Shown: positions 1-6,766 of the stretch, piece after piece
How positions within the stretch are numbered: position 1 is the stretch's first letter
Layout of the letters: every line of letters begins with the position of its first letter
DNA from: Propionibacteriaceae bacterium
GTDB lineage: Bacteria > Actinomycetota > Actinomycetes > Propionibacteriales > Propionibacteriaceae
Assembly: GCA_009781325.1 (NCBI GenBank)
Contig: WQYJ01000048.1
Coordinates: 1-11,403 of the forward strand
DNA length: 11,403 bases
Reading direction: 5' to 3'
Made by a program: the position numbers and the translations under genes
Notes under the pieces: model-generated
Database searches by the model: none
What the model was told of the DNA's origin: nothing
Seen by the model: only the letters and a program-made list of their open reading frames with translations

Positions 1-32
1 AGCTGAGTGCGCTGGCTGCGTTGCCACCGCTC

Positions 33-51
33 GGCAGGCGTCCAGCCTGCC
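33..51. repeat. Perfect 7-bp inverted repeat (hairpin) downstream of metF
   Basis: GGCAGGC at 33-39 and GCCTGCC at 45-51 are perfect complements around a 5-base loop. The RNA would form a GC-rich hairpin on either strand. It lies about 70 bases past the metF stop codon, so it could end the idsA-metF transcript. There is no T-run after it on the minus strand, so it is not a classical intrinsic terminator. The rest of 1-123 contains short open frames on both strands that run off the left edge, none with recognisable protein features. Confidence 0.4.
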
Positions 52-123
52 TGAAGCGATGGTCGCCTTGCCAGCACACCCATCTAGTGCCGCTCGTTAC
101 GGCAGCCATCGGTGGATTCGGGC

Positions 124-993
124 TTAGCCCGCTGAAAGATTCTTCATGATTGCCCGTGTGGCAGCAGATCGGTTCTGGGTGAAGAAGTGCAGTCCTGGGG
201 CTCCTAGCTCCAATAATTCTTGCGACAACTCGGTGGCAATCTGGGTACCAACTGCCCGTACCGATGCAGGATCGTCGGCTACCTCATCCAGACGAGCACG
301 CACCGACGCTGGGATCTCGGCACCACTCATCTCGGCGAATCTGACCACCTGAGAGATCATGGTGATCGGCATGATCCCAGGAATGACTGGGATCTCGCAT
401 CCCAGTGAACGGACTCGGTCCACCAAGCGAACATAGGCCAACGGGTCAAAGAACAACTGAGTAATGGCGAAGTCCGCTCCTGCCTCCCATTTGTCTTTGA
501 GAATCCTCGCATCCAGATCCGGATCATTCTGGGCCGGGTGGGCTTCCGGGAAAGCTGCGACTCCGACACAGAAATCTGAATGAGATTTGATCAGGCTCAC
601 CAACTGGGTGGCGTTCTCCAGGCCTTGAGGATGCTTTTCCCAGGGTACGGTCGGTCCGCCGGGCATGTCCCCGCGTATCGCGAAAACCAATTCCAGCCCG
701 GATTCCGCGTACTGATCCAACACCGACACTAGGTCCGAGACCGGCTGATCCACACATGTCAGGTGCCCCATGGTTCTCATATGGGTCTGTTGGGACAACC
801 GGGTGGTCACCGCCATCGTTCGGTCGCGTTGGGAGCCATTGGCCCCATATGTGACCGAAACAAAGTCGGGGTGCAAGGGTACCAGCTTCTCCAGGGTGTG
901 CCAGAGCTGGGCATCGCTGACATCGTCCTTCGGTGGGAAGAACTCGAAAGAAAACAAGGGGCGGGATTCCGCAGCTAGTTGGGAAATCCTCAT
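124..993 (-). CDS. metF: 5,10-methylenetetrahydrofolate reductase
   Basis: This enzyme reduces 5,10-methylene-THF to 5-methyl-THF, the methyl donor for methionine synthesis, in the cytoplasm. The 289-residue product has the usual length for a bacterial MetF (about 290-300) and is a single TIM-barrel domain. Seen directly: SFEFFPPK near the N-terminus with the conserved Glu at residue 17, AIRGD with Asp at 109, and the FPEAHP block. These match family motifs around the flavin and folate sites. The ATG start overlaps the idsA stop as ATGA (990-993), which points to translational coupling and a shared promoter upstream of idsA. A distant reductase of this family sits near idsA2 and pknL in M. 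tuberculosis (Rv2172c), and some mycobacterial members are reported not to bind flavin tightly. The sequence alone does not settle the cofactor. The stop codon sits inside a small CGGGC-TTA-GCCCG palindrome (119-131). Confidence 0.95.
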   Translation of the reverse strand: MRISQLAAESRPLFSFEFFPPKDDVSDAQLWHTLEKLVPLHPDFVSVTYGANGSQRDRTMAVTTRLSQQTHMRTMGHLTCVDQPVSDLVSVLDQYAESGLELVFAIRGDMPGGPTVPWEKHPQGLENATQLVSLIKSHSDFCVGVAAFPEAHPAQNDPDLDARILKDKWEAGADFAITQLFFDPLAYVRLVDRVRSLGCEIPVIPGIMPITMISQVVRFAEMSGAEIPASVRARLDEVADDPASVRAVGTQIATELSQELLELGAPGLHFFTQNRSAATRAIMKNLSAG

Positions 994-2084
994 GCGGTGC
1001 GCTCCACGGAGGCATGGACTAACCCCATGAGCGCTTGGGTCCCTTCTGCTGACAGGTGGAGCCGGTTCAGCAGCCGCATCCCTGCAGCGGCCTCTGCTGC
1101 GATGGCCTTCTCGGTGTTTTGAACAGCGCCGGAGGACACCAGGATGTGACGAGCCTGCTCAATCTCAGAGTCACGCAGATCTTGCTTGCCCAGCAGATTC
1201 TCCAGCCGAATCACTTGATTCGGAGTAGCATCGCGCAGAGCATAGCCGATCATCAGGGTCTTCTTCCCCGCACGGATGTCATCTCCAGCCGGCTTACCGG
1301 TGACTTCAGGGTCGCCAAAGACCCCAAGGACGTCATCGCGCATCTGGAAGGCTTGGCCAATGTGGTTGCCGAAGACGCCAAGACTTTGGAGCATATCCTC
1401 ATTAGCCATGCCCAAAGCAGCCCCGATCTGGACAGGGCGTGCGACGGTGTACTTGGCGGTTTTGTATTCCATCACCATGCGTGCATCAGCGATCACATCT
1501 TCGGCACTCAACGGTTTTGTCTCGGCAAATAGGTCGAGGAATTGGCCGGCCAGCACCTCTGACCTCATCACATCGAGATAGGGTCTGGCTCGCTTCAACT
1601 GGTCCTTCGACAGCGATGCTTGTTCGGCCATCGAGACCGACCAGGTGAATAAAATGTCGCCCAAGAGTACGGCAGCAGATTTTCCGAAATGCTCAGAGTC
1701 CCCCTGCCAATGCTCGTTCCGATGCACAGCTTCCGCCAAACGATGGGCAGAGGGCCCTCCTCGGCGAGTATCGGAATCGTCAACAAGATCATCATGAATC
1801 AGGGCTGACATATGCAGCAAATCCAGGCTTGCCGCCACATCAAGGACAGCCTTCGAAGGCTCCTCATTCCCCTCTGTCGCAGCCACGTACCCCCAGTAGC
1901 AGAACGCCGGGCGTATCCTCTTACCGCCACCGGCAAAATGGCGTACCTGATCCCAGACGAGATCGAGCCGATCCCCTGTCAGAGCAAGCAGATCATGCTG
2001 GGCAGCAATGAAGCGATCCAAGCGGGACTGAACCGCTGCATGGAAGTTGCTGTTGAGGGGATGATGAGAATTGAGCTTGATCAA
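990..2084 (-). CDS. idsA: Polyprenyl diphosphate synthase (IdsA-like, probably geranylgeranyl diphosphate)
   Basis: This is a trans-isoprenyl diphosphate synthase that condenses isopentenyl diphosphate with allylic diphosphates to make precursors for quinones, carotenoids or lipid carriers. With the TTG start used here it has 364 residues. Visible motifs are GGGKRIRP (about 52-59), the first Asp-rich motif DDLVDD (about 98-103) and the second Asp-rich motif RDDVLGVFGD (about 249-258), so the catalytic Mg sites are complete. Ser and Ala occupy positions -5 and -4 before the first Asp motif. Small residues there normally allow products longer than C15, so C20 or longer is inferred. Start choice: TAAGGAG (2094-2100) abuts an ATG at 2093, leaving no spacing, but is 9 bases from the in-frame TTG at 2084. 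The frame stays open back to 2222, but that extension has no family character and enters the pknL leader. It is the first gene of a two-gene operon with metF. Confidence 0.9.
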   Translation of the reverse strand: MIKLNSHHPLNSNFHAAVQSRLDRFIAAQHDLLALTGDRLDLVWDQVRHFAGGGKRIRPAFCYWGYVAATEGNEEPSKAVLDVAASLDLLHMSALIHDDLVDDSDTRRGGPSAHRLAEAVHRNEHWQGDSEHFGKSAAVLLGDILFTWSVSMAEQASLSKDQLKRARPYLDVMRSEVLAGQFLDLFAETKPLSAEDVIADARMVMEYKTAKYTVARPVQIGAALGMANEDMLQSLGVFGNHIGQAFQMRDDVLGVFGDPEVTGKPAGDDIRAGKKTLMIGYALRDATPNQVIRLENLLGKQDLRDSEIEQARHILVSSGAVQNTEKAIAAEAAAGMRLLNRLHLSAEGTQALMGLVHASVERTA

Positions 2085-2093
2085 GAAAGGCAT

Positions 2094-2100
2094 CTCCTTA
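2094..2100 (-). promoter_or_regulatory. Shine-Dalgarno sequence of idsA, favouring a TTG start
   Basis: On the minus strand this reads TAAGGAG. It touches the ATG at 2093-2091 directly but lies 9 bases from the in-frame TTG at 2084-2082, a normal spacing. The TTG is therefore the more likely start. Confidence 0.55.
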
Positions 2101-2276
2101 CGGATGAAAAGAATCAGTGTACTCCAGTCAGGGTCCCCCGCGGCTGTGTACGCTCTGATATCCAGACTAACCCAAGACAGGGGTAAAGTACCATAGGAAA
2201 CGAATTCATCGGTGCGCCTCACCCAGTTGTGGAGCTATTCTCCTACACTCAAATATGGATCATTAGTGCAATTTTC
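2101..2276. promoter_or_regulatory. Divergent intergenic region between idsA and pknL
   Basis: Promoters for both the idsA-metF operon and pknL should lie here. TACACT, a plausible -10 element, occurs on the plus strand at 2244-2249 and again on the minus strand near 2118-2123. Neither has a convincing -35 at the right distance, so no promoter is placed. M. tuberculosis has genes between idsA2 and pknL (mptA and Rv2175c), but none fits in this stretch. Confidence 0.4.
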
Positions 2277-2281
2277 AGGAG
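2277..2281 (+). promoter_or_regulatory. Shine-Dalgarno sequence deciding the pknL GTG start
   Basis: AGGAG lies 5 bases upstream of the GTG at 2287. A second in-frame GTG at 2281 overlaps this motif and cannot use it. The frame extends upstream to 2212 without a comparable ribosome binding site. Confidence 0.5.
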
Positions 2282-2286
2282 TGAAT

Positions 2287-4278
2287 GTGACTGTACCACC
2301 AGTCGATAATCTCATAGGGTCAGTCCTCAACGGCCGCTATGAGATAGTCGCACGCATTAATGGCGGAGGTACGGCTGTTGTTTACCGGGGAATCGACAGA
2401 CGCTTGGGACGTACTGTCGCCATTAAAGTTATCCACGCTGCGCTGGCCGGTGACCCGGACTATGTGAATCGCTTTGATCGGGAAGCCCGTGCTGCTGCGA
2501 ACCTCTCCCATCCCAATATCGTTGCTGTCTTCGATCAAGGCATGGCTGGGGATCGACCGTACATTGTTATGGAGTATGTCCGGGGCCAATCCCTGAGGTC
2601 GATCATTGCTTCCTCAGCGCCGCTGCCTCCCTCGCTTGCCCTGACCTATGCCCATGAGGTTGCCAAGGCCATTGCCGCAGCTCACGAATCTGGAGTCATT
2701 CACCGTGACATCAAGCCTGAGAATGTCCTGATCACCAATGACGGGTCGGTGAAGGTCACCGACTTCGGTTTAGCCAAGATCACCACCGCCCAGACAACCA
2801 CAGCTTCTCAGAATGTTCTGATGGGTACGATGAGCTACATTGCCCCCGAGATCCCCCAATCAGGAGCTGCCACGAAAGCATCCGACATCTACTCGGCTGG
2901 CGTGGTGCTCTATGAGATGCTGACAGGCAAGAAACCCCATGTTGGGGAGGACTTATCACAGGTGCTGTATAAGCATGTGCACGAAGATATCCCGCCTCCG
3001 TCACAAGCACTGAGCGGTCAAGCCCGGGCAAGGATCCCCAACTATGTCGATGCCCTGGTCACTGCCTGTACATCCCGCAACGATGACCATCGTCCGCCGG
3101 ACGGCCGGGTTCTTGAAGCCCAGATCGCGAAGGCTCGCCGCCGCCTGGAGGCAGGCACCCTCGATGATGCTGATCTTGTACGGGAGTTTCGTGAAGGCAT
3201 TACTCCCAGCGAGCAGACTCCGGTGGCTCCGATACGTCCGGCCTCAGCCAGAGTGCCGAAACCGGCGCAGCCCGGCGTACGAAAACCAGCGAATCCTTCG
3301 GCAACTAAGCTGGAAAGAGCAGCAGAGAACCGACCAAAAACCGCTGCTGCAGCAAAGCCATCCTCGCCCGGGGGGAAACCCTCGGACTCCCGCCGCAAAC
3401 TGCCTGTCATACCGTTGGTCGCCATCCTTGCCTCGACTCTGGTTGTCACAGGGATTCTCGGCTGGGTCTTCATCTGGAGTTGGACCCATGTTCCTCCCGT
3501 GGATGGTATGACCGAGCAGGTCGCCCGTACAGAGCTAGCAGCTGTGGGATTAACCGTCGCTGTGATGCAGGACTACTCCGAGACCGTCCCGGCAGGCCAG
3601 GTGATCAGAACGGTTCCTCAGGGCGAATCTCGGGTGAAGAAGAACTCAGAAATCACTGTCTACATCTCGAAGGGCCCGGAGAGGTACCCCATGCCCACAG
3701 TGATTGGCCTCAGTGAAGAGGAGGCTAAAAATGCCATCCTCAGCTCCCATCTGGCTGTTGGTACGATCAGCCGCGACTGGAGCGACACCTATCCTGAAGG
3801 CAGTGTCATCTCCGCATCTGAGGCTGCTGGTGACCAACTCAAGCCCAATACGGTGATCGACCTATCTGTCTCCAAGGGGCGCGAACCGATCACTATTGAA
3901 TCTCAGGTTGGCAAAGCTCAAGAGGCAGCCACGACGGCCCTGACGGACAAAGGGTTCCAGGTGAGCGTCACCGGCGAAGAGTATTCCGTGAACATCCCCG
4001 TCGGCAGTGTTGTCTCCCAGACTCCCAACGAAGGCACTGGGCACAAAGGCGACATCATCGAGTTGGTGATCTCCAAGGGACCGCGCATGATCGAAGTCCC
4101 CGGTGTGTACTACATGACACGAGCAGATGCGACAAAGGTTCTCACTGATGCCGGATTCGTCGTCGATGCCCAGGTTAGAAACCCCATCGGAATCCCCTTA
4201 GGTCTTGCTTCAGGAACCGAGCCGCGTGCCGGGAAGTTTGCTCCTGAGGGTTCGACTGTGGTGCTGATTATCGTGTAG
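2287..4278 (+). CDS. pknL: Membrane Ser/Thr protein kinase with four PASTA repeats (PknL-like)
   Basis: This is a transmembrane sensor kinase of about 663 residues. The PASTA repeats outside the cell are expected to bind peptidoglycan or lipid II fragments, and the cytoplasmic kinase phosphorylates cell-wall and division proteins. Numbered from the GTG at 2287, the kinase domain spans about 18-285, with catalytic Lys 47 (VAIKVI), HRDIKPEN with Asp 141, DFG at 159 and APE at 186. The activation loop is rich in Thr (TTAQTTTAS), giving many possible autophosphorylation sites. An Ala/Pro/Lys-rich linker (about 305-370) leads to one transmembrane helix (about 373-399), then four PASTA repeats to the C-terminus. 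The glycine-rich loop is INGGGTAVVY, with Asn at the usual first Gly. AGGAG at 2277-2281 sits 5 bases before GTG 2287. The longer frame from 2212 has no kinase character. The name rests on the idsA/aroG neighbourhood; PknL of corynebacteria has PASTA repeats, while that of M. tuberculosis does not. Confidence 0.93.
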   Translation: MTVPPVDNLIGSVLNGRYEIVARINGGGTAVVYRGIDRRLGRTVAIKVIHAALAGDPDYVNRFDREARAAANLSHPNIVAVFDQGMAGDRPYIVMEYVRGQSLRSIIASSAPLPPSLALTYAHEVAKAIAAAHESGVIHRDIKPENVLITNDGSVKVTDFGLAKITTAQTTTASQNVLMGTMSYIAPEIPQSGAATKASDIYSAGVVLYEMLTGKKPHVGEDLSQVLYKHVHEDIPPPSQALSGQARARIPNYVDALVTACTSRNDDHRPPDGRVLEAQIAKARRRLEAGTLDDADLVREFREGITPSEQTPVAPIRPASARVPKPAQPGVRKPANPSATKLERAAENRPKTAAAAKPSSPGGKPSDSRRKLPVIPLVAILASTLVVTGILGWVFIWSWTHVPPVDGMTEQVARTELAAVGLTVAVMQDYSETVPAGQVIRTVPQGESRVKKNSEITVYISKGPERYPMPTVIGLSEEEAKNAILSSHLAVGTISRDWSDTYPEGSVISASEAAGDQLKPNTVIDLSVSKGREPITIESQVGKAQEAATTALTDKGFQVSVTGEEYSVNIPVGSVVSQTPNEGTGHKGDIIELVISKGPRMIEVPGVYYMTRADATKVLTDAGFVVDAQVRNPIGIPLGLASGTEPRAGKFAPEGSTVVLIIV

Positions 4279-5035
4279 AAGTCTTCTTCAAAAACTCGGC
4301 CAGTGCACGGGCTATGGCTTGGCTACCTGCTGGGTTCAGATGGGAACCATCTAAACTCCACTGCGCCGCTAGGGCTGGTGTCACACCATCTCTGGATACC
4401 GTCAGCGTCCCCGAGGAGCCGAGAGCCTCCAGTGCTGCCAAATCGAAGACGAGATCACCGTAGTTCGCACGAAGCTTCTCATTGAAGCTGTGCTGGACCC
4501 AGTTATTCCAGGAGGCGTCGTACGCATAAAGCGGTGCTGTCATATGCACAAAGATGACGTCAGGGTATGCCTGCGCAAGAGTACGGAACGTGGCCGCGTA
4601 CTTCTCAAAGAGTCCATCGATGTCAGTATCAGCTTGGAAATCCGCATAGCAGAGCTTGAAGATCGCGATCTGGGATTCGGCTCCGATGTCTCTCATCATG
4701 CGCTCAAATGCGGCCAGTTTCGCTGTCGGATCACCATTGAACCCCAGTGTGCATTCCCTGATTCCCACACCGAAGGGTGTATCGCACGCACCAACAAAAA
4801 GACCATCATCGATGGCATTCATCCCGTCGATGATGTTTTGGCCGACCGAATTATGGGCGAAGAGGATCGAGCCAACCGCTGCGGAATCCGAGGTGGTTTG
4901 CGAGGGAGTAGGAATGGGAGCCTGAGAAGACTGTGCCGGTGTTGGTTCCACAATCGCAGGGGTACACCCAGCAACTCCCATGACGCTGGCAAGCACAAGA
5001 GCGCACGTAGCTGCGGTTATTAGTTTGCGAATCAT
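4268..5035 (-). CDS. SGNH/GDSL-type hydrolase, predicted lipoprotein
   Basis: This is a predicted cell-surface lipoprotein of 255 residues. A hydrophobic signal peptide ends in a lipobox VAGC (Cys 24), followed by a Pro/Thr/Ser-rich tether to about residue 52. The mature part resembles a poorly characterised branch of the SGNH hydrolase fold. FAHNSVGQN (about 59-67) supplies a candidate nucleophile Ser 63. The FKLCYADF block is at about 126-133. DGSHLNPAG near the C-terminus supplies Asp 229 and His 232. The triad is inferred from motif layout. The substrate could be an acetyl or acyl ester on an envelope polymer, but nothing shows which. It is the last gene of the minus-strand run, 31 bases after the metallo-hydrolase, and its stop overlaps the pknL 3' end by 11 bases tail to tail. 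The ribosome binding site before the ATG is weak, which fits reinitiation within an operon. Confidence 0.75.
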   Translation of the reverse strand: MIRKLITAATCALVLASVMGVAGCTPAIVEPTPAQSSQAPIPTPSQTTSDSAAVGSILFAHNSVGQNIIDGMNAIDDGLFVGACDTPFGVGIRECTLGFNGDPTAKLAAFERMMRDIGAESQIAIFKLCYADFQADTDIDGLFEKYAATFRTLAQAYPDVIFVHMTAPLYAYDASWNNWVQHSFNEKLRANYGDLVFDLAALEALGSSGTLTVSRDGVTPALAAQWSLDGSHLNPAGSQAIARALAEFLKKTSTR

Positions 5036-5066
5036 AATTACCAGAGTAGCCCACCATGGGGTCTGC

Positions 5067-5705
5067 TTAGAGTATGACTGGTTGGCCGTCCCGCAGATCG
5101 GTCAAAGCGGTGGTAGTCATCTCGGTGAGGCGGTTGTAGGTCAGGGTCCAGCCGCGTTCGTTGATCAGGCCGTCGTGGATCAGGAAGCCTTGGTTGGCGT
5201 TGACTGCTCGAACGAAGTCAATGGTCTCCTTCATCGCGCACCAGGGTGCATGGGCCGGGACAGCGAGGATGTCGATGTCCGGTGGTGCCATATCGATGGC
5301 ATCGCCGGGATGAAAGAGGCTGGGTTCACCTTCTGTACGCAGCACGACACCGACGTTTCCAATCCTGGGGATCTCGTTGTGGATGATGGCGTGAAGACCT
5401 CCGACAGCCTCGATGAGGGTGCCTTGGATCCATGTCTTGGAGTTCGCCACGAGCTTCTGGGCTGTGGGGAGGTCCAAGGCTTCGACGATACTGGGTTCAA
5501 CGAGGAACTGTGCATCAGGGTTGTTCGCTATCAGCGGGTAGATATGGACCGGATCAATGTGATCGGGATGCTTATGAGTCACCAGGATGACATTAAGGTC
5601 GACCACATCATGCCAGGCTGTAGAGAAGTTGCCCGGATCGATAAGGATCCTCAGATTCTCTGTTTCGATCAAGACACAGGAGTGTCCAAGATGTGTGATG
5701 TTCAT
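5067..5705 (-). CDS. Metallo-beta-lactamase-fold hydrolase (UlaG/COG2220-like)
   Basis: This is a cytoplasmic metal-dependent hydrolase of 212 residues, with no signal peptide. Its N-terminus, MNITHLGHSC, is typical of the COG2220 branch of the superfamily. The metal motif THKHPDH gives His 44, His 46, Asp 48 and His 49. HPGD (132-135) supplies the later His/Asp pair, and IHDG with His 177 is the likely C-terminal ligand, so the binuclear site looks intact. Members of this branch act on diverse phosphoesters, lactones or amides, and the substrate cannot be read from sequence. Its ATG overlaps the ltaE stop as ATGA (5702-5705), indicating translational coupling. A job linked to the aldolase, or clean-up of a reactive by-product, is possible but unproven. 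Confidence 0.85.
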   Translation of the reverse strand: MNITHLGHSCVLIETENLRILIDPGNFSTAWHDVVDLNVILVTHKHPDHIDPVHIYPLIANNPDAQFLVEPSIVEALDLPTAQKLVANSKTWIQGTLIEAVGGLHAIIHNEIPRIGNVGVVLRTEGEPSLFHPGDAIDMAPPDIDILAVPAHAPWCAMKETIDFVRAVNANQGFLIHDGLINERGWTLTYNRLTEMTTTALTDLRDGQPVIL

Positions 5706-6730
5706 GATGGGTCCACGTCTTTGAGAATTGAACCCAGTATCTTGCCGGATTCCACCACATCCTCGTATCTGGCACCGAGGTAGGCAACTGCTCTGACAAG
5801 TCGCTCCCCCATCTTCGTCAGCATTAGCCCCTGTGCTGCTGCCTGCAGAATAATCTCATCAGCTAAGCAGGACCCTGTTTGGATGATCACGATATTGGTG
5901 GGAATCTCTGCGCTGACCGCCCACGGGGCACAGGTGCGTACTTGGTCAGCGAATGCTGATGCCGCACGATGATCATCGGCTAGGCGGTCGATGTTATTCT
6001 CCAGGGCATAGATTCCTGCTGCTGCGAGAATTCCAGCTTGGCGCCAGCCTCCGCCGAGTCTCTTGCGCTGGATCCGGGCCCGAGCGATATTCTCACGACT
6101 TGATGCCAGTAGGGTTCCGACCGGGGCTCCCAATCCCTTCGACAAACACAGAGTCGCTGTTGTTGCCCGGCTCGAAAAATCAGCAAGGTTAGTTCCAAGT
6201 GCCACACAGGCATTGGCAAGCCTGGCTCCATCGAGGTGGAGTTTCAGCCCATTGTCCGCGCAGTAATCGGCAATGGCGAGATAGTTGTCCAACGGCTGAA
6301 TCGCACCGGAATGGAAGTTCATGGTGTTCTCGATCTCAACGGCAGCCGTCTTGACGAGGTAACCGCCTGTGAAGGACACCTTGGGTTCGATATCCTCCAA
6401 GCGCGTCACCCCGGCATCGGAGGTCCAAGTACGGGTGGTGATCCCATGCAATAAAGCGTGGGCACCCATTTCAGCGCGTACGATATGTGCCCTCTCATCA
6501 CAGAGAACATCCATCCCAGGCTCGGCAATCAGCCACAACCCCAGTAGGTTAGCCATCGACCCTGACACCACAAACAGGGCTGCTTCGTGACCCAGCAACT
6601 CGGCACCCATGGCCTCTAGGCGGGCTACCGTGGGGTCTTCTCCAAAGACATCGTCTCCCACATCAGCCATCGCCATCGCTTGGCGCATCTCGGGAGTCGG
6701 TTTGGTGAGGGTATCGCTTCGTAAATCCAT
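5702..6730 (-). CDS. ltaE: Low-specificity L-threonine aldolase
   Basis: This PLP enzyme cleaves L-threonine or allo-threonine to glycine and acetaldehyde and belongs to fold-type I. The length of 342 residues is normal. Seen: MDLRSDTLTKPT at the N-terminus, His 82 in DERAHI (expected to stack on PLP), HLDGAR with Asp 167 and Arg 170, and SKGLGAP with the Schiff-base Lys 198. One deviation stands out. The usual ENTHN segment reads ENTMN, so Met 137 replaces a His that lies near the substrate in studied enzymes. Activity may persist, but specificity could differ. It lies 36 bases after aroG and overlaps the next gene by 4 bases, so it sits mid-operon. Related enzymes acting on beta-hydroxy amino acids other than threonine are an alternative. 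Confidence 0.9.
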   Translation of the reverse strand: MDLRSDTLTKPTPEMRQAMAMADVGDDVFGEDPTVARLEAMGAELLGHEAALFVVSGSMANLLGLWLIAEPGMDVLCDERAHIVRAEMGAHALLHGITTRTWTSDAGVTRLEDIEPKVSFTGGYLVKTAAVEIENTMNFHSGAIQPLDNYLAIADYCADNGLKLHLDGARLANACVALGTNLADFSSRATTATLCLSKGLGAPVGTLLASSRENIARARIQRKRLGGGWRQAGILAAAGIYALENNIDRLADDHRAASAFADQVRTCAPWAVSAEIPTNIVIIQTGSCLADEIILQAAAQGLMLTKMGERLVRAVAYLGARYEDVVESGKILGSILKDVDPS

Positions 6731-6766
6731 GTGCTTAGCCTAGTCGCGTCGCGGGATTTTCGCAGG

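Noticed and set aside
119..131. CGGGC-TTA-GCCCG palindrome at the metF stop as an intrinsic terminator
   Set aside because: The stem is only 5 bp with a 3-base loop and has no T-run. It is recorded only as part of the left-edge observation.
524..1015. Minus-strand open frame of 163 codons in another frame of metF
   Set aside because: It lies inside metF, which has all family motifs. The alternative product is rich in Arg, Gly and Pro without pattern.
1056..1532. Plus-strand open frame of 158 codons antisense to idsA
   Set aside because: idsA on the minus strand has both Asp-rich motifs. The antisense frame has no supporting ribosome binding site or domain.
2085..2286. Upstream extensions of idsA (to 2222) and pknL (from 2212) that would overlap head to head
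   Set aside because: Neither extension resembles its family. Good ribosome binding sites occur at the shorter starts, and the space is needed for promoters.
3044..3511. Plus-strand open frame of 155 codons within pknL, and a minus-strand frame of 143 codons at 3042-3473
   Set aside because: Both overlay the low-complexity kinase linker and transmembrane region. The repeat-rich composition opens other frames by chance.
4980..5783. Long plus-strand open frame of 267 codons antisense to the metallo-hydrolase gene
   Set aside because: The opposite strand has a complete metal-binding motif set and an ATGA overlap with ltaE. The antisense product has no recognisable domain and spans three genes' boundaries.
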